Assembly: GCA_944548615.1 (NCBI GenBank)
Contig: OX155971.1
Location: forward strand, 27,206,072-27,270,071
Source: Micropterix aruncella
Taxonomy: Eukaryota; Arthropoda; Insecta; Lepidoptera; Micropterigidae
DNA length: 64,000 nucleotides
Direction of reading: 5' to 3'
Under the pieces are notes generated by a model that was not told the origin of the DNA, made no database searches, and saw nothing but the letters and a program-made list of their open reading frames with translations. Of this stretch, positions 32,521 to 43,896 are shown one piece after another (the first letter of the stretch is position 1; the number at the start of each line of letters is the position of its first letter). The position numbers and the translations under genes are program-made.

Positions 32521-35478
32521 ATGGATTACATGAATTTTTTGAATAATAGTACTGAAAACAGACACGTCACATCAAACGTATTGTTGTGCAGAGAGATTAT
32601 GTCCGAGGGTGATACAGTCAAGTGTCTATGTCTAAATATTAGAAGTCTCAATAAAAATTACGATCAATTTATTATTCTATTAGAGCGTCTCCAAATTGAC
32701 CTAGATATTCTAATACTCACCGAGACCTGGAATGGACACTACTTTAGGGATAAGCACATTCCTGGATATGAATGCTACCACACAACGCTAAACCACACTC
32801 AGAATGATGGTGTGGTAGTGTATATACGAGAAGGTTTTAGTTATATGTCTGTCCAAGAAATTAATCTCCCTGAAGCAAATTGTCTACAGGTTAACATTGA
32901 TATTGATAGAACTCTACTCTGTGTATATAGGAGTCCATCCAATAACAATATCACAAATTTTATAAAAAAATTAGACGGGGTCTTAATTGAAAATCGAAGC
33001 GTAAAGAATTTAATACTTTGTGGGGATCTTAATATTTCAATAGAAGGGAAGGCAAACATCCAAGCTGACCAATATATCAATCTTCTAATGCTACATGGAC
33101 TCCGCCCAGAGGTTGTCCAGCCAACGCGAGAATTCAATAATAGTAGTACTTGTATTGATCATGTTATGATTCGCTCTAAGAATACGATTTCCACGATCAT
33201 CTTCCAAAACTCTATTACAGATCATTATACAATATTATTTAAAGTAGGGAAATGGAGGAAGGAGGCTGAACATAAACATGAATTCACAAAGAAAACTATT
33301 AACTACGATAATATATTAAAAGACATTAGCAGTCACGACTGGTCTCCTGTTCTCTCTCTGCATAGTACGGATGAAACATATCGGGCATTTATCACTTCGT
33401 TAGGTCAAATAGTAAATAAAAATACGTCAATTGAAACTTTTAAAATTAGACACAAACACAAAAAACTAAAGCCTTGGATCACTAAGGGTCTACTCTTTTG
33501 TATTCACAAACGCGATAAAATGCACGCTACCTTAAAAAAGCGACCGGATGACCTCATTTTAAAACAAAAATTTACGCGGTATAGAAATATATGTAAGAAT
33601 TTAATTAAATTAACGAAGCAAAGATTCTACAAAACGCAAATTTCAAACTCGAAAGAAGACCCTCAGAAAATATGGGAAATAATAAAAGAAGCATCAAATT
33701 CAAAAAATAAAAAAACTTCGTCTTTGTCCAAAATCCAAATCGAGGATGAAGTTGTTACCCTGCAAAATAACACTAAAAAAGTGCTAAATCACATTAATAA
33801 ACACTTTTGTGGCGTGGGTCCTATGTTAGCCAAAAAATTTGTCACGGATGAAGAAATTGATTCATGTAATGATACTGGTATCTACCAGGCCTCACTATAT
33901 CTCAGACCGACTAATGCTGCTGAAGTCACGAAGATAATCGAAAGCCTAAAGAATAAGGCAGCAGCAGGAAATGATGAATTAGGGTCCCATATATTTAAAA
34001 TTACTAAGTCATATATAAGCGTACCCATCAGTCATATAATCAACGTTAGCTTTAGAAGTGGTGTATTTCCGAGCGATTTGAAAACTGCTAGAGTAATACC
34101 AATTTTTAAGGGGGGTGACAAACTGCAGGTGAATAATTATCGACCTATTTCAATACTGAATACAATGTCGAAAATTATTGAAAAGGTGGCTAAATTAAGA
34201 TTAATGAAATTCTTAGGAGAAAACGCTATTCTGTCAGACAATCAATTTGGCTTTAGAGAAGGCCTAGGGACATCAAACGCCATCTCAGCCTTAACAGATT
34301 TTCTTGTACAAGGCATAGACAAGGGAGAAAAGTGCCTGGCAGTATTTTTAGATTTGGCGAAAGCCTTTGATTCGGTGCCTCATAATAGGTTACTACAACA
34401 ATTAAAAAAAATAGGCGTAGCGTCATCCAGTCTCCAATGGTTTCAGAGCTATTTAACTAACAGAGTCCAGTTTGTGTCGATTCTTAACCACTTTAGTGAC
34501 GCTGAACCACTAACCTATGGGGTTCCGCAAGGAAGCGTCCTGGGACCCATACTTTTCCTCACTTATATAAATGATCTTTGCCAGTTACCGACAGCAAAAA
34601 TAATTTCATATGCTGACGACACTGTAGTTATCTTTAAGGGATCAAATTGGGACAGTACTCTCACAAAAGCAAATTTGGGCATGAATGAGATTCGTGATTG
34701 GCTAGAAACTGCAAAACTAACACTAAATGTGAGTAAAACCAGTTATATGACTTTTAGCCCTACTAATAGGGGTCAGCCAACAGTAAATCACCACGTAACC
34801 ATTCACAAATGTCACTCTGAAACCTCGTGTAATTGTGCACCACTAAAGAGATCCCCCACAGTCAAATATCTAGGCATTGTAGTTGACAATAAATTGCGAT
34901 GGGAAGAGCAAGTCAATGCAGTGTCAAAGAAAGTGAGAACCCTTGGTTATACTTTCAAAGAGTTGAGGAGTGTTCTGGATCGCAGGACGCTAACCATAGT
35001 GTATTTTGCATTATGTGAAACCCTTATTAACTATGGTATAATTGGGTGGGGTGGGTGCTGCAAAACCCTCCTGACGCCACTTCTAACAGCGCAAAAATGT
35101 ATTTTAAAAATCATGCATCGCAAACCATATCAATATTCTTCTAAGGAACTCTTTAAAGAAGCTCAGGTTTTGGATGCTAGGTTATTATTCATTAAAACTG
35201 CACTACGTTGGGTTTTCGTGGCCAAACAAAATAAATCTTTTATTATTACGCACACGAAACCCACTAGACAACTCCTGAGTGATAATTTAAATGTACCTAG
35301 GATGAAGACGACTTTCGGACAGCGACACTACTCTTTCATAGCTACAAGACTCTATAATAAATTAAGCAGTGACATTAAAACCAGCCCCAGTTGTCATGTG
35401 TTTAAAAGCAAAATAAATAAATGGCTGGTGCAAGAAGAGCGTTTATCTATCCATGCCATGATCGATGTAGTAGAATAA
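32521..35478 (+). CDS. LINE ORF2: endonuclease-reverse transcriptase, intact
   Basis: A 985-codon uninterrupted frame. Residues about 30-240 form an AP-type endonuclease (LNIRSLNKN, LTETW, CGDLNIS with Asp at residue 169, TDHYTI with Asp-His near residue 234). This domain nicks target DNA. Residues about 510-760 are the reverse transcriptase: ARVIPIFKGGDKLQVNNYRP, QFGFREG, LDLAKAFDSVPH, GVPQGSVLGPILF and the catalytic YADD at residues 697-700. A C-terminal region (YLGIVVDNKLRW, YGIIGWGG, FGQRHYSFIATRLYNKL) follows and is shared with the dead copies in this window. All active-site residues I can check are present. It could be functional protein, although the element lacks most of ORF1 and its 5' promoter. 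The start at 32521 is chosen as the first ATG before the endonuclease. The weak 32198-32533 frame just upstream is A+T-rich and not supported. Confidence 0.9.
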   Translation: MDYMNFLNNSTENRHVTSNVLLCREIMSEGDTVKCLCLNIRSLNKNYDQFIILLERLQIDLDILILTETWNGHYFRDKHIPGYECYHTTLNHTQNDGVVVYIREGFSYMSVQEINLPEANCLQVNIDIDRTLLCVYRSPSNNNITNFIKKLDGVLIENRSVKNLILCGDLNISIEGKANIQADQYINLLMLHGLRPEVVQPTREFNNSSTCIDHVMIRSKNTISTIIFQNSITDHYTILFKVGKWRKEAEHKHEFTKKTINYDNILKDISSHDWSPVLSLHSTDETYRAFITSLGQIVNKNTSIETFKIRHKHKKLKPWITKGLLFCIHKRDKMHATLKKRPDDLILKQKFTRYRNICKNLIKLTKQRFYKTQISNSKEDPQKIWEIIKEASNSKNKKTSSLSKIQIEDEVVTLQNNTKKVLNHINKHFCGVGPMLAKKFVTDEEIDSCNDTGIYQASLYLRPTNAAEVTKIIESLKNKAAAGNDELGSHIFKITKSYISVPISHIINVSFRSGVFPSDLKTARVIPIFKGGDKLQVNNYRPISILNTMSKIIEKVAKLRLMKFLGENAILSDNQFGFREGLGTSNAISALTDFLVQGIDKGEKCLAVFLDLAKAFDSVPHNRLLQQLKKIGVASSSLQWFQSYLTNRVQFVSILNHFSDAEPLTYGVPQGSVLGPILFLTYINDLCQLPTAKIISYADDTVVIFKGSNWDSTLTKANLGMNEIRDWLETAKLTLNVSKTSYMTFSPTNRGQPTVNHHVTIHKCHSETSCNCAPLKRSPTVKYLGIVVDNKLRWEEQVNAVSKKVRTLGYTFKELRSVLDRRTLTIVYFALCETLINYGIIGWGGCCKTLLTPLLTAQKCILKIMHRKPYQYSSKELFKEAQVLDARLLFIKTALRWVFVAKQNKSFIITHTKPTRQLLSDNLNVPRMKTTFGQRHYSFIATRLYNKLSSDIKTSPSCHVFKSKINKWLVQEERLSIHAMIDVVE

Positions 35479-35838
35479 TTTGAAGTTGACTTAACATATA
35501 TTGTGTATATATGTATGTATGTGTGTATATGTATATTCTAATGTATTTAGTATTTCTATTTCCTATATAATATTGTAAACTTTATTATTATATTTATTTA
35601 TTATTATTATATATATTTTAAAATTATTATTATTATTATTGTGTTTGGTTGGTTCAACGACCCTCGTTTTAAATGTAAAAATACAAATTGCTTGCCCTGG
35701 AACGGGTATATCCCAGTTGGGCAGCACTAGCCAGTGAATGAAAGAGGAAAGTTTTTGCCATTTGTTTTAATATTATATTTATTGTAAAATGGTTAATTTA
35801 ATAATTCCAATAAATAAAATAAAAAAAAAAAAAAAATG

Positions 35839-36065
35839 CGTATACAACATTTTGGGTCTCTGCTGTTGAGAACTTCCCTCATCGGGAGCCTAATTAGGGT
35901 TCATTAGCCATGTCATGGTAGAACATGGAAGGGGCTATCATAATTGAATGCGTATACAAAATTTTGGGGGTCTGCTGTTGACCGTTGAGGAGTTCCCTCA
36001 TCGGGAGCCAAATTATAGTTCATCAGCCATGTCATGGTAGAACATGGAAGGGGCTATCATAATTA
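35839..36065 (+). repeat. Satellite units S2-S3
   Basis: Units start with CGTATAC at 35839 and 35951 (112 and about 115 bases). Shared blocks are CTGCTGTTGA, GAGTTCCCTCATCGGGAGCC and CATGTCATGGTAGAACATGG. The second unit ends where a TTTATTTATT tail begins. Confidence 0.8.
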
Positions 36066-37042
<977 letters not shown>

Positions 37043-37350
37043 CGTATACAAAATGTTGGGTCCCTGCTGTTGACCGTTGAGGAGTTCCCTCATTGGGAGC
37101 CAATCCAGGGTTCATCAGCTATATCATGGTATAAAATGGAAGGGGCTATCATAATTGAATGCGTATGCAAAATTTTGGGTCCCTGCTGTTGACCGTTGAG
37201 GAGTTCCTTATTTGGGAGCCAACCCAGGGTACATCAGCCATATCATGGTAGAACTTGGAAGGGGCTATCATAATCGAATGCGTATACAAAATTTTAGGTC
37301 TCTGCTGTTGACCGTTGAGGAGTTCCCTCGTTGGGAGCCAACCCAGGGTG
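37043..37350 (+). repeat. Satellite units S4-S6
   Basis: Units start at 37043, 37162 and 37281 (119, 119 and about 70 bases, the last truncated). Same blocks as S1-S3. Short frames here are not genes. Confidence 0.8.
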
Positions 37351-37515
37351 GACGGATTTCAACCACAATCTTTTCTACTCTTGCCATGACCAAATGATGC
37401 CTGCATGTCAAATTGCAGCTCAATCAGATGAAGCGTTTCGGCGCTATCGTCGGAGAATACACACAGACACACAGAATTGCTTCCACAATACTTTCCTTGA
37501 CAGGAAAGTAAAAGG
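37345..37515 (+). repeat. Dispersed repeat fragment
   Basis: Second copy of the repeat at 17150-17345 (GACCAAATGATGCCTGCATG, GGCGCTATCGTCGGAGAATA and a final CAGGAAAGTAAAA block). It abuts the truncated last satellite unit. Confidence 0.55.
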
Positions 37516-38569
37516 AACACTAATACAGGATAAAAACCTAAACAAAAAATACTATCAATAAATACTTACCTCGTTTTACCGCGTACGTGACATTATATGT
37601 ACTAAATAGATCGCGACCGGTTTTCGAGGTCAAATGGCTAAGCAAAGAAACGTCATCCCTACCTCGGCTCTAGTGGATGACTGAATTATTCATCCTTGCG
37701 CTCGTGTATATATACCGAATGATATTTGGCCATAGTAAATTTGTATGGCAGATTCGAGGTATCTTGTCAAAAAATCATATTTAAATAACCAGGAAACATT
37801 TTTTAATTCCGTTGATGTTGTTTTGTAGCTTGAACGTTTGTGATTTATTACGATTTGAAATATGAAAGAAAATCCTATTTTTGTATTCATATAAGAGCAA
37901 AACGCCGGAGTGCTTTTCTTAAATTTTTTCCCAACTTTGTGTTAGAAATATATAACTGTAAATGGTTTTTAATTATAGAAGGTGTATTATTATGAACACA
38001 TTTGTTGAGATCTTAAATATATTTTTAAAATATTTATTACTGAAAGATTATGGATTACAGCGACAAAACCGTGACTAACGTTTCCGCTTATTTTGCTCTG
38101 CGCAGTCTTTATCAGACCATTGTAATTTTTGATCAATTTCTAATCCGAGAAATTTCGCGGAGGAGACATTTTATAGTGTGTCAGACCCAAAGTATACGTC
38201 TATTTCATTATAATAATAGACATCATCATGACGATTTTATCGTTCGTAAATTGTGAAGTAACAATGGACGATACTGACAATGTGCTTCGGCCCACCTAAA
38301 AAAAATACGAAAAGAAACCAATAAGTATTCCTGTGAAGTTTATCCATGACGCGAAGCGGAATTAACTTTTAAAGGCTGAAAAAACCATAAACAAATTTGT
38401 AAAACCAATAGCAAGAAACTGAACACACATGAAAACTGGCATACGAATATACCTACGTGTCGGAAAATCTCAAACCCAAAATACAAGGTTTTTACTAGGT
38501 TGCGCATAAATATTTTTCCGTGGAAATGTATATGATTTAAAATATTTTTAGATTTCTTCCGACGTAATG
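37516..38569. other. Intergenic DNA, nothing recognised
   Basis: About 1 kb of A+T-rich sequence. Short open frames (37690-37890 minus, 38050-38256 plus) show no recognisable domain or repeat relationship. Confidence 0.4.
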
Positions 38570-39004
38570 ATATAAAGAGATATGAGAACAGTTAGGGTTG
38601 TGAAGGAGGGTTTGATAATTTGTTTGCTCGAAACAATTACCCAAATGGCAGCGGCTCGGATACGAATATTTTTTCTTATATGCATGTCGCCTCTACCGTG
38701 AAAAATCATCATCGGCCCCGCGCGCGACTTTTCTCATATCGCAAATGAGTTTGTCCATATTACGCGCACGTATCTCGGCCATATTGGCTGTGTAGGGCCT
38801 GTTCGGGGTTACCGCGCGGATCGAAACGAGTTTATAAATGGCACTTAATACTTTGGGGCTGGGAAGCGCAGCTGTTGACAACTTTTCGAATGTCGTGAAT
38901 GGCGGGAGTGAAGAGGAGGGGGTCTGGAGGGGGGGGGGGAGGGGTAAGAGGGCAGAGAGGCTGGTGCTATGTGACCCCCGGCTGCTTCTTATGAGGCCAC
39001 CCAC
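38570..39004 (-). repeat. Dispersed repeat with orphan coding tail, copy 2
   Basis: The minus-strand open frame 38693-39004 (103 codons) ends with the block AEIRARNMDKLICDMRKVAR and DDDFSR. It shares that tail and its stop with 27599-27715. The first half of the frame is Pro/Ser-rich because of a purine-rich tract (38900-38960) and is not shared. Probably a degraded element protein end; the family is not recognised. Confidence 0.4.
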
Positions 39005-39112
39005 TTAACGCCACGACCTATATCTGATAAGTCCCTTTGTATGCATCGCGCTGCTGAGCCCCGGACATCGCCATATCACATATTATAATATATCCCCCAC
39101 TTTCTGCTCCTG
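39005..39112. other. Intergenic DNA, nothing recognised
   Basis: Short spacer before the palindromic element. Confidence 0.3.
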
Positions 39113-39296
39113 ATAGAAAACGAATTTACCGCGCGAAATTTGTAGCACCCGACGTTTCGGTGACGTTGCAGCGGCCGTTGTCCAGGGTAGACTGGACCGC
39201 CGTTGTCCAGTCTACCCTGGACAACGGCGGCTGCAACGTCACCAAAACGTCGGGTGCTACAAATTTCACGCGGTAAATTCGGTTTCTATCCTATTT
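39113..39296. mobile_element. Near-perfect palindromic element, copy 1
   Basis: Arms AGAAAACGAATTTACCGCG and the mirrored CGCGGTAAATTCGGTTTCTA enclose mirrored blocks TTTGTAGCACCCGACGTTT and GTTGTCCAGGGTAGACTGG. The centre is near 39203, and the whole about 184-bp stretch could fold on itself. It is flanked on the right by CCTATTTATAAA. The related deleted copy is at 42083-42215. Confidence 0.85.
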
Positions 39297-39465
39297 ATAA
39301 ACACATGTAATGTTTTTCACGCGAATTTCGTTTGACGTCAATAGCAATATAATTCACAGGAAATTGTACTCCTCTCTTTCACAATCATCAAAAAATATTC
39401 GTCTTTCAATTCCTACGAACTGTATATTTTACGTACATTCGAACATTTCAACGTCTTAATACTGG

Positions 39466-39545
39466 GTATAAAACAGCGATATGTAATGTATAAAATCACA
39501 CTTTAGTCACTATCTTCACTCGCATCATCCACTATGGTAAGTCGT
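39466..39545 (+). promoter_or_regulatory. Possible promoter and one-codon first exon (TATA ... ATG/GTAAGT)
   Basis: TATAAAA at about 39468 and again at 39490 is followed by TAGTCACTATCTTCACTC, and then ATG directly followed by the splice-donor consensus GTAAGT (about 39534-39542). Insect cuticle and other small secreted protein genes often have such minimal first exons. No convincing second exon was found in the next 1.2 kb, so this may be chance. Confidence 0.2.
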
Positions 39546-40548
39546 CTCTGTAAACTATTTAACTTATAGATAATAAAAGGTTTTAAAATTAATATTGATG
39601 TTTACTTGCTCTCTGTCTAACTGAGGTAAAAATCGATTCAAGTTTGGAAACCTGGTCTTCACACAGCATCAGAAACGGGAGACTAGGCCGTTTTCGATAA
39701 TATCATATTCTTCCTTTACTTCTTCCTCATATTATTCTTCTCCTTTCATTTATCCATGAAGGTATTTACTCCATTTAACCCTAGAAAGATAATCATAATG
39801 TGATAAGATGTACATAAGAAATAATCATGCCTAAAATTGACGCATGGTTTTCATTGATCAAATTATAAGTGTTAAAGTATTATTCATATGGAAAGTCAAA
39901 TGAATGTTGTTTTTATTATATGTAAATGAAACAACTATGCAGTATTTATGTATTTAATTTCTTTAAAAAAAAAAAACAAATTTTAAACTTCATAAAGTTA
40001 AACTAAATACTATGTGTATTCATTACAAATCAAATATTGTAAGCATCAATTATCAATTTTAACATTTGTATTAAGTAAGTAAGGCACTATTTACTATATA
40101 TAAGTTTGCTATATTCCATAGAATGAATCTGAAACAGCTTAGGCATATGTCTGATTATAATCTGGACATAAAACTTTTTTTTAATTCACGGCAATATTTC
40201 GAAATTGGTGTCATTTACCACAGCCACACGAACACCTATATATGAAACTGTAGCTCTAGTGTCGAAGGATATGTATGGAATGCACAGCGCTTGATTTTCT
40301 ATATTTGGAAAAAGAGCAATAATTTGCTTACAATTGTGTCAATTTTACACAGACTATATTTCTAGGCTTAAGCAGGCGGTGTAGTTAGTATTGGATCGAT
40401 TCCATTTGTAATGCATAACTCGTCGTCTCCTCTGGGAGAAGGGTCACATCTAAGCTTACAGACTCCGGAGATTACATAAGGTGCGGTTCACCATGATTTG
40501 TATACTCACGCTCCTCGCTAGCGACGTCTTCACGAAGAGGAAATTTAA
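39546..40548. other. Intergenic or intronic DNA, nothing recognised
   Basis: About 1 kb of A+T-rich DNA with no open frame over 60 codons and no repeat relationship noted. Confidence 0.4.
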
Positions 40549-40740
40549 AGTCAAATACATCAACAGTGTATTCACTCTGCAGAAAAGAGCCATACGTGCG
40601 ATAGTGGATATTGGTCCACATAAGTCATGTTGTCAACACTTCTAAAAACTAGGGATGTTGATCGCGTATGCAATTTTTGCTCAATGAGTTCTTTGTGATT
40701 TCTGTTGCAATAAGAGCTCGGCAACATGCCACGAGGAAGT
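40549..40740 (+). pseudogene. LINE RT C-terminal fragment, sense
   Basis: VKYINSVFTLQKRAIRAIVD and the following IGPHKSC match the LQKRAxR block near the end of CR1/Jockey-type RT proteins. Only about 45 residues are readable, with stops after. A relic cut off by the LINE tail at 40743. Confidence 0.55.
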
Positions 40741-40741
40741 A

Positions 40742-41980
40742 CATTTATTTATTTATTTATTCGTTACATGAATATTCAAACGCAATAGCACAAAATAATT
40801 GTTTTTTTTTTTATTTTTATTTATTTAAATAATCCAGTTGGTAGGAATCCCTACTCTTGGTTTAGTCAAGTTGAGTAACTGGTATTATACCTTATTTGGT
40901 ATAATATTTTTTTTTAATATCGACCATTATTTTTTAATTGTAAAACAATTAATATTTCAATTTGAAATAAAGATTTAAGATCTTTTTAAAATAATTGGAA
41001 CTGCTTAAATACTGCAGATAGTCAAAGTATAAAAACGAAGAGTCGGTTATAAAACAGTAAAATTAAGATGATAAAAAATATAAAATTAAATCAATAACAA
41101 TGTCGCAATAGAAATGGTCAATATATTTTTTTATATTATAATCCATCTTTGATAATCAATGCTTGTAATGTAAATAGTAATGTAAATAATCAAATTTATA
41201 AAATTTAAAAAAAAATCAAAAATAAGAAAAGATTGTAATATAAATAATTATAGAAGATTAGGAAAATCAATACTCTCAAAGTCCTTAACAGAATACATTG
41301 GGTTCTTAATAAGTATATCCTGGACCTTGCTCTTAAATTGAACGTCTCCAAGACCCCTGACGCACAATGGAATCTTGTTATAAAATATATTGGACTGATA
41401 CAGGAAACTATTTCTAACCTTACTTAGTCGCACTTTGCAAGGACGCAAGTCTTGTTTGTTTCGCGTGTTGTGCGAATGAACATCCGAATTTGTTGGAGTG
41501 GTGCTGATATTTTTTCGTGCGTACATAACACCCTGGTATATATGTATAAGCGGCATACATTGTCATGATACCAGATTCAACGAAATACGGCCTGCAAGAT
41601 ATTAGCGATGATATGGTAAATAAATTGCGAATCGCTCTTTTTTGAAGTCTAAAGATTCTTACCGAATTTGCCGTCATTCCCCAAAACATAAGACCATAAC
41701 TTAGTAAGGAATGGAAATATGCAAAGTATACAGACTTTGCGGCTTCAAAGCCGCACAACATTTTAATTTTTTTAATAGCAAACGTGGCACTACCTAATTT
41801 TCCGCTCAATTCATCCAAATGAGTTGACCATTGGAGTTTACTCTCTAAATGTATACCTAAAAATTTTACATGGTCAACATTTTCAATGTCATTTTCACCA
41901 TAGCGGATGCTAATGACGTTATCTCGGGAAGGCCGAAGAGAGAAATGAATTGAATTTGATTTAGAGGCATTCATACAAAT
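40742..41980 (-). mobile_element. 5'-truncated LINE (CR1/Jockey group), antisense
   Basis: On the minus strand the RT C-terminal region runs from about 41980 (NASKSNSIHFSLRPSR) through VKFLGIHLESKLQW and LCGFEAAKSVYFAYFHSLLS. It changes frame near 41545 and continues (MYARKNISTTPTNSDVHSHN, LSKVRNSFLYQSNIFYNKIP) to a stop at 41248-41250. A 500-base 3' UTR ends in an AATAAATAAATAA-type tail (40743-40760). Same LINE type as 43000-43892. The catalytic block is missing. Confidence 0.83.
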
Positions 41981-42082
41981 ATAATGTACAATCCAGAAAA
42001 TACCGCTATATGCTTCTAAATTTAGGCATACATCTGTCTTATAAAATCGAAGACTATCGCGGTTGTTTGACATTATAAATAG

Positions 42083-42215
42083 GATAAAAAACGAATTTAC
42101 CGCGTGAAATTTGTAGCACCCGGCGTTTCGGTGACGTTGCAGCCGCCGTTGTCCAGGGTAGACTGAATAGTGCTACAAATTTCACGCGGTAAATTCGTTT
42201 TCTACCCTATTTATA
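42083..42215. mobile_element. Palindromic element, copy 2 (internally deleted)
   Basis: Ends AAAAACGAATTTACCGCG and the mirrored CGCGGTAAATTCGTTTTCTA match 39113-39296. One inner arm is shortened so that only part of the stem remains. TATTTATAAA-like flanks lie on both sides. Confidence 0.82.
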
Positions 42216-42999
42216 AATACATCTGTCTGTGTCCAGGCGAAATTGTGCATAAATTATATGTTAAAGTTTGTATTCCTAATGTGCCAAGTAATCGGTATGA
42301 TACCAGGAATAAAATACATTACCTTCAACCGATTATATCTCGTATGTTCCAGGCGATTAGTCTCACTATATTAAATTTGAATTTAAATTTAACATAGGAT
42401 TTAAACGTATTAACAAATTGCTGGATAATTTAAAGGTGGTTAAAAACATTGATATTTCCAAATGGTTGTTTCTAAATGATTTCCAAAACAAATGGTTGTG
42501 ACTGTAAGATATCGCTATAGCGATAAGTCCGCCATTTGTGCATAAATAGTCTTTTTTATAAAACCAGTGTAATATTAATTAATTTATGTTTTTATAGCCC
42601 AATAAAATTATTCTGTTCTATTCTATATCTCCAGGTGCATAATGAGATGCATAGCCACATTATAAATTTGTTGGGAAAAACATTGTACTTACCAATATAT
42701 TTTAATGTGCTACTTTTGTTATTTAATAAATATTTTGCTTTTTGAATATTCATTTTGTTTATTGTATTCAATTTCATTTTTTATAATTTTTTTTTGTAAA
42801 TTTTCTGTACCAATTTTTTAACATATTTTTATAAAACTATTTTTTTTTAAATTAAAAATAATATCATATAAAATTGATGTTTTCCTTGGAACAGGCACTG
42901 TATAGTAAGAAATGACGCAAAATCATTGTATAAAAATAATTGTTATATATATATATTTTTAATAAACAAAAAAAAGGGGTTGTCGAAGACAAATACATT
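42216..42999. other. A+T-rich DNA, nothing recognised
   Basis: Nearly 800 bases without a supported feature. Open frames here (42170-42397, 42536-42745) have no recognisable domain. Confidence 0.4.
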
Positions 43000-43892
43000 A
43001 CATTACATTACATTTTCGTCGTGTCCATTTGACGGCTAAAGACCGCTCTTGAACGTGTCAAAATAATTGGGTTATGTCGTAAGTTTCGTTACTACTCTTT
43101 ACTGAACATACATAGGTAGTGAAGAATTAACTACTAGATTGTCAAACTATAAATATAAATAATCAAAATAGAAGCCTAATATTTGAAGTAAGTAGTTAGT
43201 AATTCGAAAGATACTTAGTAAAATTATTTATCGTAATATTCAAATTGTCAGTAAAATGTTAAATAATCAAATTAAATCAACGTTATGCATTTTAAACTAA
43301 AAGTACAGATATAAGATCATATAATATAATTAGACAATAAGGCTTTACTTTTTTAAGTAATTTAAATTAGCACAATATTTGAAAAATCATGGCCCTCAAA
43401 TTTGGCCAGATTATAGAAAGGGTGGCCTATCAGCATCTCCTTGATGTTTTTTTTTAATTTTATGTCCTCCAGCTGTTTAAATTTTGTAGGGAGTAGATTA
43501 TAGAATTTAATGCTAAGGTACAAGTAAGTAGCTTTTCTGTACTTTTGCCAGTCGTATTCGGGGTACGCATAAAAGGGAGCTACCGCGGGTATGATGTGAG
43601 TAAATGTCTGCATTAATTGGTGTTTCTGCTAGGTGCTGTCTAGCATACATTAAACACTGGTATATGAACGCCGAATACTTAGTCATTACCCTTGCCTTGA
43701 TGAAATATTCTTTGCATGAGATTCTAGTCGTTACCTGATACATGCTGCGCAGTGCCCTCTTTTGCAAAAGAAAGATTCTATTACTGGTTGCAGTATTTCC
43801 CCAAAATAGTAGCCCATAAGTCGTTAATGAGTTAAAATACGCAAAGTATACTGATTTGGCTGCCGCAAAACCACAAAGACTTTTTTAATAGA
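43000..43892 (-). mobile_element. LINE 3' half, split from its 5' half by the LTR element
   Basis: The minus-strand RT C-terminus reads SLCGFAAAKSVYFAYFNSLT, then LQKRALRSMYQVTTRIS. After a frame change near 43610 come YRKATYLYLSIKFYNLLPTK and GHPFYNLAKFEGHDF, with a stop at 43362. The tail has TGTAA repeats (43001-43015). It stops abruptly at the ATAT duplication (43893-43896). The reading continues, across the LTR element, at 60398 with the upstream part of the same protein. Confidence 0.85.
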
Positions 43893-43896
43893 ATAT

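Larger units (their letters stand above)
31855..35834 (+). mobile_element. LINE (CR1/Jockey group) with intact ORF2, inserted in satellite S
   Basis: About 3.98 kb between copies of AATG (31851-31854 and 35835-35838). The satellite unit is interrupted between GAATG and CGTATAC. The 5' end begins within ORF1, so the element is 5'-truncated. ORF2 is complete. The 3' UTR holds TG- and ATT-rich microsatellites (35500-35645) and ends in AATAAATAAAATAAAA and a poly-A run. It is the best-preserved relative of the fragments at 17383, 19935 and elsewhere. Confidence 0.87.

Noticed and set aside
32198..32533. 111-codon hydrophobic frame upstream of LINE ORF2
   Set aside because: A+T-rich Ile/Leu/Phe-rich translation of the inter-ORF spacer. 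It overlaps ORF2 and resembles no ORF1 domain.
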